The notes beneath the pieces are model-generated. The model saw only the letters and a program-made list of their open reading frames with translations, was not told where the DNA came from and searched no databases. From the NCBI GenBank assembly GCA_913059205.1, contig CAJXRM010000004.1:1-64000 (forward strand): DNA of 64,000 nt. The letters run 5' to 3'. This document shows positions 52,475-62,274 of the stretch, piece by piece; the stretch's first letter is position 1, and the number at the start of each line of letters is the position of its first letter. A program made the translations under genes and the position numbers. Source of the stretch: an uncultured Flavobacteriales bacterium (GTDB taxonomy: Bacteria; Bacteroidota; Bacteroidia; Flavobacteriales_D; Crocinitomicaceae).

Positions 52475-53704
52475 GTGGAACAAATCGTTAAGAATTTAGA
52501 GAATCAAATTGAACTTAAAGATTTTAAGTTGAATTCCCTATTGGAAATAACGACTGCAATCAATTCAAATAAGAATGTTGAGACTATAACAAAATTGTTT
52601 GAATTTATAGTTCATGAGCAATTGGGGTACGAACGTTTCGTGTTGTTTAATAAACAAGACGAATGGAATTGTTTGTTGCGAGTAGGGTACAAAGGCAAAG
52701 TTCATAATGTCGATATTGAAGGCGAATTAGGTCGGTTTAAGGAAATAACCATGATCGAATCTTCTAAGTCTAAATTGCTAAGTGAATTTGATGTTGTAGT
52801 TCCTGTTTACCATAAAGGAAACCCACTTGCATATCTTCTAGTTAAAGGTGTGGAGTACAACGGCAAATACTTAAGTCAGGCGCTTAGTTATATGAGTTTT
52901 TTGCAAACAATTGCAAATATGATTGTGGTTGCAATTGAAAATAAACGAATGACAAAGGTAAGTATCGGCCAAGAACGTTTTAGAAAGGAGTTGGAGATTG
53001 CTTCGACAATGCAGAAGTTATTATTCCCTGAAGATTTACCATCGAATACACGCATGGATATCTCGGCAAAATATACTCCGCGACATGAGGTTGGAGGTGA
53101 TTATTATGATTTTATTCCCCTCGGTGATGACGAATATATTATTTGCATTGCAGATGTTTCCGGAAAGGGAATCGCAGCTGCTATGTTGATGGCAAATTTT
53201 CAAGCTACCATACGCACTTTATTTGACTACCAACGCTTTGATATGAAAACTTTGATAGAAGAGTTGAATAAGAAAGTGATGAAAAGTGCAAAAGGGGAGA
53301 AGTTCATTACTTTTTTCTTGGCACATTACGATGCGACTTCGCGTAAGTTGAGTTATGTCAATGCAGGACACAATCATCCCTTTATCACCAATGGAAAAAC
53401 GGTGGAAGACTTGCAAGAAGGATGTATAGGTCTTGGTATGTTGGATGAACTACCTTTTATAAATATCGGTGAAAAACAATTGAGTCCCAATACAACTATT
53501 GTTCTGTATACAGATGGGGTGGTAGAATTGGAAAATGAAGCCGAAGAATTCTTTGGTACTGATCGCTTAGTTAAATTGGTTCATAATTATTATCCTTTAA
53601 AAATGGATGATATGAACAATTTAATTTTCTCGAAACTAGATGAGTGGAAAGGTCCGTTGGATTTGGTAGATGATACCGCGATTTTCAGTTGTCGCTTTTT
53701 CTAA
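52475..53704 (+). CDS. Cytoplasmic SpoIIE/PP2C phosphatase with GAF-like sensor domain
   Basis: 409 residues with a GTG start, five bases after lpxD. Residues about 1-160 look like a GAF domain (LLEITTAINSNKNVETITKL; YERFVLFNKQDEW). The rest is PP2C: ELEIASTMQKLLFPEDLP linker helix, then HEVGGDYYDFIPLG, ADVSGKGIAAAMLMANFQA, YVNAGHNHPFI, LYTDGVVELENEA and a terminal DDTAIFSCRFF. In known systems such enzymes (RsbU type) dephosphorylate an anti-anti-sigma factor. It is the second SpoIIE domain of the window, but unlike the first it has no membrane part. Coupling with lpxD suggests an envelope-linked signal, which is inferred. Confidence 0.9.
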   Translation: MEQIVKNLENQIELKDFKLNSLLEITTAINSNKNVETITKLFEFIVHEQLGYERFVLFNKQDEWNCLLRVGYKGKVHNVDIEGELGRFKEITMIESSKSKLLSEFDVVVPVYHKGNPLAYLLVKGVEYNGKYLSQALSYMSFLQTIANMIVVAIENKRMTKVSIGQERFRKELEIASTMQKLLFPEDLPSNTRMDISAKYTPRHEVGGDYYDFIPLGDDEYIICIADVSGKGIAAAMLMANFQATIRTLFDYQRFDMKTLIEELNKKVMKSAKGEKFITFFLAHYDATSRKLSYVNAGHNHPFITNGKTVEDLQEGCIGLGMLDELPFINIGEKQLSPNTTIVLYTDGVVELENEAEEFFGTDRLVKLVHNYYPLKMDDMNNLIFSKLDEWKGPLDLVDDTAIFSCRFF

Positions 53705-56700
53705 CGCATTAAATACATTTTCCCGAAGTCTTTTCTAAAATGACTATCAGCGCCTGACTCTCTGTGCTTGATGTCTTCACCGTTTATTTTCGCTTTTACA
53801 CGATATAAATAAACTCCGTTTGCGAGCGGATCTCCGAATTCGTCTGTTCCGTCCCAAGCATACTCGGTAATGTTTCTACCGATATAAATAGGACCAAGTT
53901 CTTCTTCATTAATTTCTTTTACAACTCGTCCAGTAACGGTCATAATTTGAATTAGGATATCATCTGGTTCTTCGCTTCCAGTTAGTGTGAACACAAAGCG
54001 AGTGCTTGTACTAAACGGATTGGGATAATTCATCATGTTCGTGATTGACGATTCATGAATTATTTCAAATGTTACTCTATAATCAATGTCGCCAGAAAGG
54101 TTTCCACTTCTATCTGTTCCTTGCACAAAAAGCGTGTATTTGCCGTCTTCTGTAAATTCAGAAGGCCAAATGATTTTAAAACGTTTGTTTTGAGCTTCTG
54201 CTGGTATCCATTGCATTATCGTTGTTCCTTGGGCATCAGTAAACGGTATTCGTTTGATGTTTCCATTTGGATAAGTTAAGTACACACCAAATAAAGCCGT
54301 GTCAGAAACATTGTCCATGATTAGGAACTCATTATCATCTTTAAGAGTGATGAGAATTTCACTTGAAGGGTCAATAATATCTCCATTTAGAATGTGGTTT
54401 CCATTAAACGTAACATCTAAAATTGGGTTTTTGTCATCCGCAATTACAAAAAACGGAATTTGTAAAAGGTTATTGAAATGCTCTTGTTCGGGTTGATCTG
54501 TGATGTATAAACTGCCATTAACATATGGATTCACTTCAACCCATAGTGAATTAATTCCACCATATCCTACAGTTGAGAAAGTGATAGTATCACGAATAAC
54601 CTCACCAACACGGAGAGAATCTTGTCGAGCATAAGGAATAGGATGTTTGACTTGATTTTCATCTTCTACCCAATAACTGATAAGTATGGAGTCCATATCC
54701 AATGAATAGATATTTTTTATGTCCACTGCAAAGTCAACTGTCTGTCCTTCACTCAATGTATCACCTGCAGACCACAAATAAGTCGTTGAACCATCAATTG
54801 CTGCTTCCGGAAGTGGGTCAAACAACACGTGCCATCGATCAATTTGCGCCGGTGTATTCGTAACATAATCAGCATAATGAGCTTGCAGGCTAATGTAAGG
54901 ATACGTTGAAGCATCAACCAAAGAATTTAAATCAATTAAAGAGTCGTTTAACGAAAAGGGCATGTTAATCTCAGACTGCAGTACTTTGGCATAATTATAC
55001 GTTGAGATGGTTAAAACCGTTGAGTCGCCAGCGGTTATTTCGGATGGGTCTTGTTTCCAGTAAACATTCCCCCAATTCGAAGAAGGACCAATTAAAGGTG
55101 AAGACTCTTGACCTTCATCACTTCCAAAGGCAGTTGCAGTTAAATGAGCATCATCGGTTAAACTTTGAGCGAAAACTTCCACAACTGTTGAAGGGTCTCC
55201 TTTCTTACAGAAAAAAGCAAATGGAGCATTGATCCTGTTTCCGTTTATACTATCAGATCCTAAACCAGCAAATGTAGTGTACATGTCGGTTGAATCAATG
55301 GTATTCCACCAATCATACCGCGTTTCCATGGGAGAATAGACTAATATATAATGCCCATCAGGCACTTCATTATTCACCATATTTTGAAATGCATCAAGTT
55401 TGGCTGGATCGTCTTGATGAAACGTAAAATACTTAATTACACGGAAGAAATTGTCGTTATTATTTCCGAAGTTGTTCCCAAGATTTTCATTTGTAGCAAC
55501 AAAACGAGTTCCCCAAGCAGTTAATGTTATAGGGTCTATTACCGCGACATGTAATTTGGGTGTATAATTGAGAATCCCATAATCCTGTTGATCTCCGTCA
55601 ATATACCAAGCATTTTCATACACATCAGGAACGGCAATTGAACTAAAGGCATCGCATGTAATTACCTTTGAGAATAATCCGAAATCACGCTTTCTTGTTG
55701 GTCTGTCATAATCGATTCCAAAAAAACCGTTATTCTTAAATTGAAAAAAATGATCTTGTCCCCAGCCAGATTTATTCGTGATATACTGAAAGGAGCGTTC
55801 TCTCCATTCCAATATGGAAGAGTCAATTGCTACTCTCCAAAAATACACTGTACTATCTGTACAGACTAATGGCGCCGACAAACCAGAACTAACACTTATC
55901 CATTGCGAAGGATTTACCTCTTTTACACCTCCAAGTCCAGATACAGTGGCATATCTGTGCATCGGGCTATTGAACAAATCAGTTGTATCCAGCTCAAACC
56001 TATATGTGTTGAAAGGAGCTACAGGATCAACGGTTGAAGCACGAACCGTTACACTATCTTCTGGAACTACAGCAAAATCATAAGGAACAACAGGTATGAT
56101 ACCGTCAATGTTTATGAACAACGTTTTGACAATTTGATTGTTATTTGTTTCGTCATATTGTTCTGTAATATTCGAAGGTAAATCAGCACGAATATTAAAC
56201 GTATTTAATCCAACAGATATACTTGGCTGTAAGGGTACTTTGAATTTTAAAGTGTCTTTGTAATGCAGCGCGGAAATCTGAAAATTGTAAACTGAATCAA
56301 TCGAGCTTGACGGGAAGTTTCTTGTTACTTCAACATTAAAGGGTTCTAATGTAGAGTGACCTAGGTTTGTTAGAATAATTCGAACCTCAATACTGTCAAC
56401 TGTTAAGTTTATGTCATTCGGGAAAAATGAAACGTTTTGCTCTAGTAGTTCAATTTCAGGATTTTGGTGCCAGTTCAGTTTGACCATTGGGTCACCATTT
56501 AATACCATTTGAGTACAGGTTGACTCCAAATAGGGATTACTTGGGGCACCAAATGAAGAATATATATCATTAATGTTTTGCTGCATTTGACTTCCAATGG
56601 TAGCGCCATATTTGTCTCGAGAAATCAGGTTGTAGAAGTTTCGAGAGTATTGGTTTAAATAAATATCAAAGCCTACTGATACGGAAGCTATATACCCAAT

Positions 56701-58875
56701 TGCCCCGTAGTTTGCGACTTGGACAAATTCTTCAGATTTGGAAGGGGCGAGTTGAAAAATGTTCCCATTGTAACATGCATTAACGAGCATCATTGGGTAT
56801 TTGCCAGTGTTATTCCAATTTGTTGGCTGATCTAGGTTGATTTCAAATCCACTACCGTTAGAGGAGGAATGACCAAAATAACTCATTAAACTAACTCCTT
56901 TTTCAATTCTATCCGTAATTCCGCTAAGAATAGTTGGGTCAAGAGGATTACTTGACTGCTTGAAAACACTATGAACAACACCTCCAAAAAGGCTGTCTTC
57001 AATGGTGTTTTTATAATTGTTCACGTAGTTTTGAAACTGGACTTGCTGTGCGATATTTGAACCGCCTGCAAAATGCAAGATATGTTTCTGCCAATCTTTA
57101 TTTGGCGTGTCATAGATGGAATTAGGATCTTGATTTGCATCATGACTTATAACCTTATTTAAGTAATCATCCAATTCAGTATTTGTTCTAGCTGAAATTC
57201 GACCTGTTGGTATCAATGGCGCCCATGCTGAACCATTCAAGTTAGCTGTTATTCCCACATCACTTGATGGCTGACCGAAAGATGGAATTAAAGATTCATG
57301 AAATCTTAAAGCATTTTTTCGAGTGCCAGGACCATCGGATAAAGTTGAGTTATACTCTGCTTCACGGATCCCTTTACCAACTAAAAATAATCCAACAGGC
57401 TTTAATGTCGCGTTGTTATATATGAAATGCGAAAAACGGCGAACGCCATTTGTGTGCTTTTCGATTCCACCACCGAATTGCTGGTAAAGTTCATTAACGT
57501 TCGCTAAAACGACGTTGTAGTTGCCTCCATCCATCGAAGTTCTGTGTGCCTCATACAATAAAGTACTTGCTTCTAATTTTGGATGATAAATAAAGAGAAG
57601 CGCTTCTTCAATTCCAAGCGGCAGGGTCAAGAAATTTGTAAAAGTACCTGTTCCGTTTACCGGTTTCAAAATTGGAATTGAAACTATTTGAGAGGAGTCA
57701 ATATAAACTACTTTTTGATTCAATCCATTGCCACTGTTGGGAATTAGAGCTGATTTTCCCGCTCCAAAATTCACAAAAGGGACAATTCTTGGTGTATCTC
57801 CATGTACGAATAACATTGGGTTTGATGCTCCTACATTTGTCGCATCTATACGTATTTTTCCTTGCGCATTATTAATTACTTCAAAGTTGAATTTTGTATT
57901 CCCTTGGAAGTCAGTAGTTCTAGGGTAAGTGACAGAGAAATAATTAAATGCCTGATAATCCGTTAATGCTCCTTGATCATTCAAAATTCTCCAATAGAAA
58001 GCTGTTGTACCATTCGATAGTAGATTTGGACTGAACTCTTTTGTGATTTTAATTTGTTGATATCCACTAAACACGGTGTCGGCCAAGAATGGATTACTCG
58101 TTCCAATTTCCCAGCGTAAATGATGATTCCCTCCGCCTGTAAAGTTGGCATTCGAAGAGGAAGAAGAAAGTCCTGTAAATAGTGCATTAGGAGCTCCTCC
58201 ACCAGTGTATGGTACTGGCGTAGATGCAGATAAATTAAGTGTAGCACCTCCAGGAACGCCATTGTAACTTCCAGTTCCCCATCCTTCACCTGGCATGTAA
58301 AAAGAGCTTGAGTTTTGAGATGTTCGCACACCTTCTTGGTAGCCATTATTTTGGTTGAATTCGAAAGTCGATAAAATGTAATTTTCTACGGAACTGTAAT
58401 TGCCAAAATTGATGTCAGATTCAATGGAATAACGAAGATTTGAAGTTGAACTGTTCCAAGTAAAAAAATATTCGATTGTATCATTGAACAGGCTGTACGC
58501 TGGATTACCAATTGTTTCAGGGTCAAGGTAAATTGTTGAATCGAGCCACCCATCGTTACGTTCTGCGTAAAAAAGTATGAAATCACCCGGATCAATTGAA
58601 TTGTCCCCATTATCAATTACATATAAGGGAACTTCCTTCTCTCTTCCAAAAACTTGGATATTTTGAGATTGAAATGAACTTAATGGCACTCCAGCAGATG
58701 TTAGCGTAGAATAATCTAGTTTATAAACACCAGAATTTACAATTTTAAAACTGTAATAAGATTGATTGTAGTTGATCCACTCATTTCCATAAGTTTGACC
58801 ATAACTATAGTTAAAGTTACTTAGGAATAGTAATAGGGCGATATATAGTTTAAAGTTTTTCAACTGACTTATCAA
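53701..58875 (-). CDS. porU2: T9SS sortase-like C25 peptidase (PorU2-like)
   Basis: 1724 residues. The start is TTG at 58875, or TTG at 58863, which gives the more typical signal MKNFKLYIALLLFLSNFNYS. A gingipain-type C25 domain spans about 420-830 with catalytic His669 (SYFGHSSSNG) and Cys701 (VNACYNGN), so the dyad is intact. Beta-sandwich domains follow, and the C-terminus is a FlgD-Ig-like domain (MNYPNPFSTSTRFVF; EYAWDGTDEFGDPLANGVYLYR). PorU cleaves sorting domains and attaches T9SS cargo to the surface; this protein is longer than PorU and fits the group named PorU2 in databases. It overlaps porV2 by up to 26 bases. Confidence 0.85.
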   Translation of the reverse strand: MISQLKNFKLYIALLLFLSNFNYSYGQTYGNEWINYNQSYYSFKIVNSGVYKLDYSTLTSAGVPLSSFQSQNIQVFGREKEVPLYVIDNGDNSIDPGDFILFYAERNDGWLDSTIYLDPETIGNPAYSLFNDTIEYFFTWNSSTSNLRYSIESDINFGNYSSVENYILSTFEFNQNNGYQEGVRTSQNSSSFYMPGEGWGTGSYNGVPGGATLNLSASTPVPYTGGGAPNALFTGLSSSSSNANFTGGGNHHLRWEIGTSNPFLADTVFSGYQQIKITKEFSPNLLSNGTTAFYWRILNDQGALTDYQAFNYFSVTYPRTTDFQGNTKFNFEVINNAQGKIRIDATNVGASNPMLFVHGDTPRIVPFVNFGAGKSALIPNSGNGLNQKVVYIDSSQIVSIPILKPVNGTGTFTNFLTLPLGIEEALLFIYHPKLEASTLLYEAHRTSMDGGNYNVVLANVNELYQQFGGGIEKHTNGVRRFSHFIYNNATLKPVGLFLVGKGIREAEYNSTLSDGPGTRKNALRFHESLIPSFGQPSSDVGITANLNGSAWAPLIPTGRISARTNTELDDYLNKVISHDANQDPNSIYDTPNKDWQKHILHFAGGSNIAQQVQFQNYVNNYKNTIEDSLFGGVVHSVFKQSSNPLDPTILSGITDRIEKGVSLMSYFGHSSSNGSGFEINLDQPTNWNNTGKYPMMLVNACYNGNIFQLAPSKSEEFVQVANYGAIGYIASVSVGFDIYLNQYSRNFYNLISRDKYGATIGSQMQQNINDIYSSFGAPSNPYLESTCTQMVLNGDPMVKLNWHQNPEIELLEQNVSFFPNDINLTVDSIEVRIILTNLGHSTLEPFNVEVTRNFPSSSIDSVYNFQISALHYKDTLKFKVPLQPSISVGLNTFNIRADLPSNITEQYDETNNNQIVKTLFINIDGIIPVVPYDFAVVPEDSVTVRASTVDPVAPFNTYRFELDTTDLFNSPMHRYATVSGLGGVKEVNPSQWISVSSGLSAPLVCTDSTVYFWRVAIDSSILEWRERSFQYITNKSGWGQDHFFQFKNNGFFGIDYDRPTRKRDFGLFSKVITCDAFSSIAVPDVYENAWYIDGDQQDYGILNYTPKLHVAVIDPITLTAWGTRFVATNENLGNNFGNNNDNFFRVIKYFTFHQDDPAKLDAFQNMVNNEVPDGHYILVYSPMETRYDWWNTIDSTDMYTTFAGLGSDSINGNRINAPFAFFCKKGDPSTVVEVFAQSLTDDAHLTATAFGSDEGQESSPLIGPSSNWGNVYWKQDPSEITAGDSTVLTISTYNYAKVLQSEINMPFSLNDSLIDLNSLVDASTYPYISLQAHYADYVTNTPAQIDRWHVLFDPLPEAAIDGSTTYLWSAGDTLSEGQTVDFAVDIKNIYSLDMDSILISYWVEDENQVKHPIPYARQDSLRVGEVIRDTITFSTVGYGGINSLWVEVNPYVNGSLYITDQPEQEHFNNLLQIPFFVIADDKNPILDVTFNGNHILNGDIIDPSSEILITLKDDNEFLIMDNVSDTALFGVYLTYPNGNIKRIPFTDAQGTTIMQWIPAEAQNKRFKIIWPSEFTEDGKYTLFVQGTDRSGNLSGDIDYRVTFEIIHESSITNMMNYPNPFSTSTRFVFTLTGSEEPDDILIQIMTVTGRVVKEINEEELGPIYIGRNITEYAWDGTDEFGDPLANGVYLYRVKAKINGEDIKHRESGADSHFRKDFGKMYLMR

Positions 58876-59977
58876 ATTTAGGCTTATTTAATTTAATTTT
58901 CAAAGAAATTACATGGGAATATAGAGCGATGGATGCATCACCGATATCTGTAAAAGCATAGTCAAGATAAAAACTTTTGAAATTCAATCCAATTCCAATG
59001 TTTGGTTGAACGTTCAGTGATTTTTTATCTTCAAAATCTCGAACATATTGCATGTTTGAAATACCTGCTCTCACGGAAACATAATTTTTAAAACCAACTT
59101 CAATTCCCATGTGCGGATCAACTGAGAATACGTTTGATTTTAATAAGGTATTTCTTTTCCCATCAGTGGTAACATCAACATCTATTTCCGCTGACGTGTA
59201 GAATCCTTTTTTTCCAAGATCAAACTTTTTATAACCTGCAAGAATAATCCGAGGAAGGGTTAATTCTAAGCCGTTCTCAGGAATTTCATTTCCAGTGGCA
59301 ATAAATACTTCCTGAGTTTCTTGGTCAAGAGTAAAAACCCAAGCATTAAAAGTGGAAGTGACATCCCTTGCCATTAATCCAAATTTCCAATTATTTTTCG
59401 TTTGGTATTGAACTCCCGCATCTAAACCGAAACCCCAAGATTTAGCAAAGTCGCCAACCTTTCGATACACAATTTTAAACGTACCTCCTACACTCAATCC
59501 CGGGTATTTCGTTTTTCGTGCATATGAAAGTAAAAAAGCATAGTCAGCAGCTGTAAATAGCGTTATGTTATCGTAATCAATATTTCCATTGTTGTCAATA
59601 AGTTGAGTTGTATTTGGAATGTCATCTACGGCAAATCGAATTGCAGAAAAACCAATAGTGCTTTTTTCATCAATTGAATGCGAAAGACCTAGATAGTCGT
59701 ATTTCGCTATTCCAGCGAAATATTCCGAATGCATTAAACTAACTTCTAGCCATTTTGTTGATTGAGTCAACCCAGCAGGATTCCAGTAAATAGAATTAAC
59801 ATCATCAGTTTGTGCGACAACGGCATTACCTTTTCCAAGAGCGTCCGCGCCAACACCAATGGAAAGAAACTCATTAGAATACTTAGGGGCCACGGTTTCG
59901 CTGGGTGAGTCTTGCGCAATTGAAGCGAAAGTGGAAAGGAATAAAACGCTAAAAATTTTGACAGCGGTAGTTTGCAT
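58850..59977 (-). CDS. porV2: T9SS outer membrane porin-like protein (PorV2-like)
   Basis: Start at 59977 (MQTTAVKIFSVLFLSTFAS) gives a signal peptide; the ORF is open to 60001. The mature protein has the PorV/FadL-like barrel features: SIGVGADALGKGNAVVAQTDDVNSI near the N-terminus, IYWNPAGLTQ, and alternating strands through to HVISLKIKLNK. PorV is a shuttle that carries T9SS cargo from the translocon SprA to PorU. The gene overlaps the sortase gene in the same direction, so the two make a pair. The 105-base gap to pssA is divergent. Confidence 0.85.
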   Translation of the reverse strand: MQTTAVKIFSVLFLSTFASIAQDSPSETVAPKYSNEFLSIGVGADALGKGNAVVAQTDDVNSIYWNPAGLTQSTKWLEVSLMHSEYFAGIAKYDYLGLSHSIDEKSTIGFSAIRFAVDDIPNTTQLIDNNGNIDYDNITLFTAADYAFLLSYARKTKYPGLSVGGTFKIVYRKVGDFAKSWGFGLDAGVQYQTKNNWKFGLMARDVTSTFNAWVFTLDQETQEVFIATGNEIPENGLELTLPRIILAGYKKFDLGKKGFYTSAEIDVDVTTDGKRNTLLKSNVFSVDPHMGIEVGFKNYVSVRAGISNMQYVRDFEDKKSLNVQPNIGIGLNFKSFYLDYAFTDIGDASIALYSHVISLKIKLNKPKFDKSVEKL

Positions 59978-60106
59978 ATAATTCAGATTTTTATACCTCA
60001 TAACAGATTTTTCTCTAAAAAATTGTGTTCTTTGTAGCGTTAATATAATATATAAAACGTAAAGTTGATGTTAATAGTTGATTTTATTTATTTAAAATAA
60101 GCGACA

Positions 60107-60901
60107 ATGTTAAATCTAGCGAATTTATTTACCGCAGCAAACTTAATATCCGGGATCCTTGCGATTGTTTTTGTTTTATCTGGAAGAATTGATTTAGCGC
60201 CCATTGCAGTTTTTTGCGGTTTGTTTTTCGATTTCTTAGACGGTTTCGTGGCGCGATTGTTTAAGACGAGCGGAGAATTAGGGAAGCAATTGGATTCATT
60301 TGCTGACATGGTTACTTTTGGAGTTGCTCCTGGTGTGATAATGCTTGTTGTATTAACGGTTGATTTGTCTAGTTTCGGTGAGGGGATTTCAGTGAATAGT
60401 ATCCAAAATGGTTATTACGCATGGTTTTCAGCTTTAGATCCGTTTAAACTTTCTGGCAATTACGTACCGTTTTTTGGGTTGTTTTTACCTTTTTTTTCCA
60501 TGTTTAGACTTGCTAAATTTAATTTAGACACACGTCAAAGCGAATCTTTTATAGGGTTGCCAACGCCATCTATGACTTTGTTTTTTATGACTTTTCCTTT
60601 GGCTTTAGTCTATGCTATGCAATCTGCAGAATCAGTTAATGCATTTACGTTATTTCTATTTAACCCTTGGTTTATCGTTGGGTTGATTTTGATTTTTGGG
60701 TTATTGATGGTTTCGGAAATACCATTATTTTCATTAAAGGTGAAATCCTTCAAATGGTATGGAAATGAAATAAGAATCATGTTTTTGTTGATAAGTTTGA
60801 TATTAATTCTAGTATTTAAAGTGTGGTCTATAGCATTAATAGTATTTTTGTATTTGATTTTATCAATGATAGAAAACACATTTATCAAAACAAAAAAGTA
60901 A
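60107..60901 (+). CDS. pssA: CDP-diacylglycerol-serine O-phosphatidyltransferase
   Basis: 264 residues with about eight membrane helices. The CDP-alcohol phosphotransferase motif is complete: D42, D45-G46, A49-R50, G59, D63 and D67, fitting D-x2-DG-x2-AR-x8-G-x3-D-x3-D exactly. It makes phosphatidylserine from CDP-diacylglycerol and serine, the route to phosphatidylethanolamine, in the inner membrane. The decarboxylase partner psd is not here. The stop overlaps the ATG of purS by one base (TAATG). Confidence 0.93.
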   Translation: MLNLANLFTAANLISGILAIVFVLSGRIDLAPIAVFCGLFFDFLDGFVARLFKTSGELGKQLDSFADMVTFGVAPGVIMLVVLTVDLSSFGEGISVNSIQNGYYAWFSALDPFKLSGNYVPFFGLFLPFFSMFRLAKFNLDTRQSESFIGLPTPSMTLFFMTFPLALVYAMQSAESVNAFTLFLFNPWFIVGLILIFGLLMVSEIPLFSLKVKSFKWYGNEIRIMFLLISLILILVFKVWSIALIVFLYLILSMIENTFIKTKK

Positions 60902-61155
60902 TGAGATTTAAAGCAGAAATCGATGTGATGCCATTAGATGCATTGTTAGACCCGCAAGGGAAAGCTGTTACTGGAAGCATGAAGAATATTGGACTTGAGT
61001 CAATCGACGGAGTTAGAATTGGACGTCATGTGAGATTGTTCGTAGAGGCAGAATCTTCAAGTGCAGCGGAAACAATGGTTGAGCAAGCATGTAAAAAACT
61101 TCTTGCGAACCAAATAATGGAAAGCTACACTTTTCAAGTCGAAGAGGTAAAATAA
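60901..61155 (+). CDS. purS: Phosphoribosylformylglycinamidine synthase subunit PurS
   Basis: 84 residues from ATG 60901 (MRFKAEIDVMPLDALLDPQG); the ORF is open further upstream within pssA but that part does not belong. Landmarks are GKAVTGSMKNIGLESIDGVRIGR and ACKKLLANQIMESYTFQVEE. PurS joins PurL and PurQ in the glutamine-dependent synthesis of FGAM in purine synthesis. purL and purQ are not adjacent, so the gene is isolated from its pathway and coupled to phospholipid synthesis instead. After it comes a 158-base gap without a clear terminator. Confidence 0.93.
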   Translation: MRFKAEIDVMPLDALLDPQGKAVTGSMKNIGLESIDGVRIGRHVRLFVEAESSSAAETMVEQACKKLLANQIMESYTFQVEEVK

Positions 61156-61313
61156 ATTTTCTTATATTTAATTAGTAATAGGGTCTTTGGAATAATTTTA
61201 AGCTGTGACGTATTTTGCGATTAACTTTCATTAACGTGAATTACATATTTGTGAAGGATTATTGTCGTTTATTTACAGAGTTAAATGTAGAATAGTAATT
61301 AATAATTTAGGTT

Positions 61314-62270
61314 ATGTCAGAAATTGAGAATCCTCAGAAAAAAAGCAATGGTGCCTTTGTCGCTATTATCATTATCCTATTATTAGGTCTTGCTGCAATG
61401 GCTTATTTATGGTCAAGTAAAAACAGTGATTTAAATCAATGTAAAACAGACAATGCATTATTGAATGCAGACATGGACGGCATGAATGAAATGATGTCAG
61501 GTTATGTTGGAGGCATGACGAATGATATAAAAACGGACTTCAAGGAGATGTTGAAGACGTATGATTTGCTATTGGAAAAAGACAAGTCAAAAGCAGACTC
61601 AATAAACAAGCAGAAGGCTGAAATTGCTGAATTACTTGAGAAGGTAGAAAGAGGTAATATGAGTGCGCGTCAGTTGTTTTCTGCAAGAAAAGAGATAGAA
61701 ACGATGAAGAGAATCATGCGTGGTTATATCGTTCAAATTGATTCATTGAATACCTTAAATTATAGACTAACGAGTGATTTGGAAACAACTAACACGAAGT
61801 TGACACAAACAGCAGGTGAAAGAGATCAATACAAGAATGATGCTGAAAAAAGTGCAGAACAAGTCAAAAAAGGTTCCAAGCTTCAAGCGTATAACTTCTC
61901 TTCTGGTGGATTAAGAATGAAGTTGAATAACACAACTGAAGAATCAAACAAGGCGAAGAATATTGTTCAAATCAAGTCAGCCTTTACGATTTCAGAGAAT
62001 CCAATAACGCCAGCAGGGAATAAGACAGTTTACTTGCAAGTCATAACCCCAGAAGGAAAAACGTTGCAATCAAGTTCGGGTAATATCGTTTCAGTTGATG
62101 GCGGGTCTATACCGTATTCTGATAAAAAAGAGATTGATTATAACAATCAACGAATTGATATGGCGATTTACTATCGTTTGAATGGAGAGGAACTTACAAA
62201 AGGGAATTATAAAGTCAAAATCTATTGTCAAGGTCAGTTGATAGGTTCTGATAGTTTTACATTAAAATAA
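61314..62270 (+). CDS. Membrane-anchored coiled-coil protein, conserved type, unknown
   Basis: 318 residues. An N-terminal membrane segment (FVAIIIILLLGLAAMAYLW) with a short cytoplasmic head is followed by a long coiled coil (about 45-190: KADSINKQKAEIAELLEKVE; LEKDKSK) and a beta-rich C-terminal domain (VYLQVITPEGKTLQSSSGNI; YRLNGEELTKGNYKVKIYCQ). Proteins of this layout are widespread in Bacteroidota and have no assigned function that I know. It starts a run of three genes spaced by four bases each (RRM protein and enoyl-CoA hydratase). Confidence 0.8.
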   Translation: MSEIENPQKKSNGAFVAIIIILLLGLAAMAYLWSSKNSDLNQCKTDNALLNADMDGMNEMMSGYVGGMTNDIKTDFKEMLKTYDLLLEKDKSKADSINKQKAEIAELLEKVERGNMSARQLFSARKEIETMKRIMRGYIVQIDSLNTLNYRLTSDLETTNTKLTQTAGERDQYKNDAEKSAEQVKKGSKLQAYNFSSGGLRMKLNNTTEESNKAKNIVQIKSAFTISENPITPAGNKTVYLQVITPEGKTLQSSSGNIVSVDGGSIPYSDKKEIDYNNQRIDMAIYYRLNGEELTKGNYKVKIYCQGQLIGSDSFTLK

Positions 62271-62274
62271 AAAA

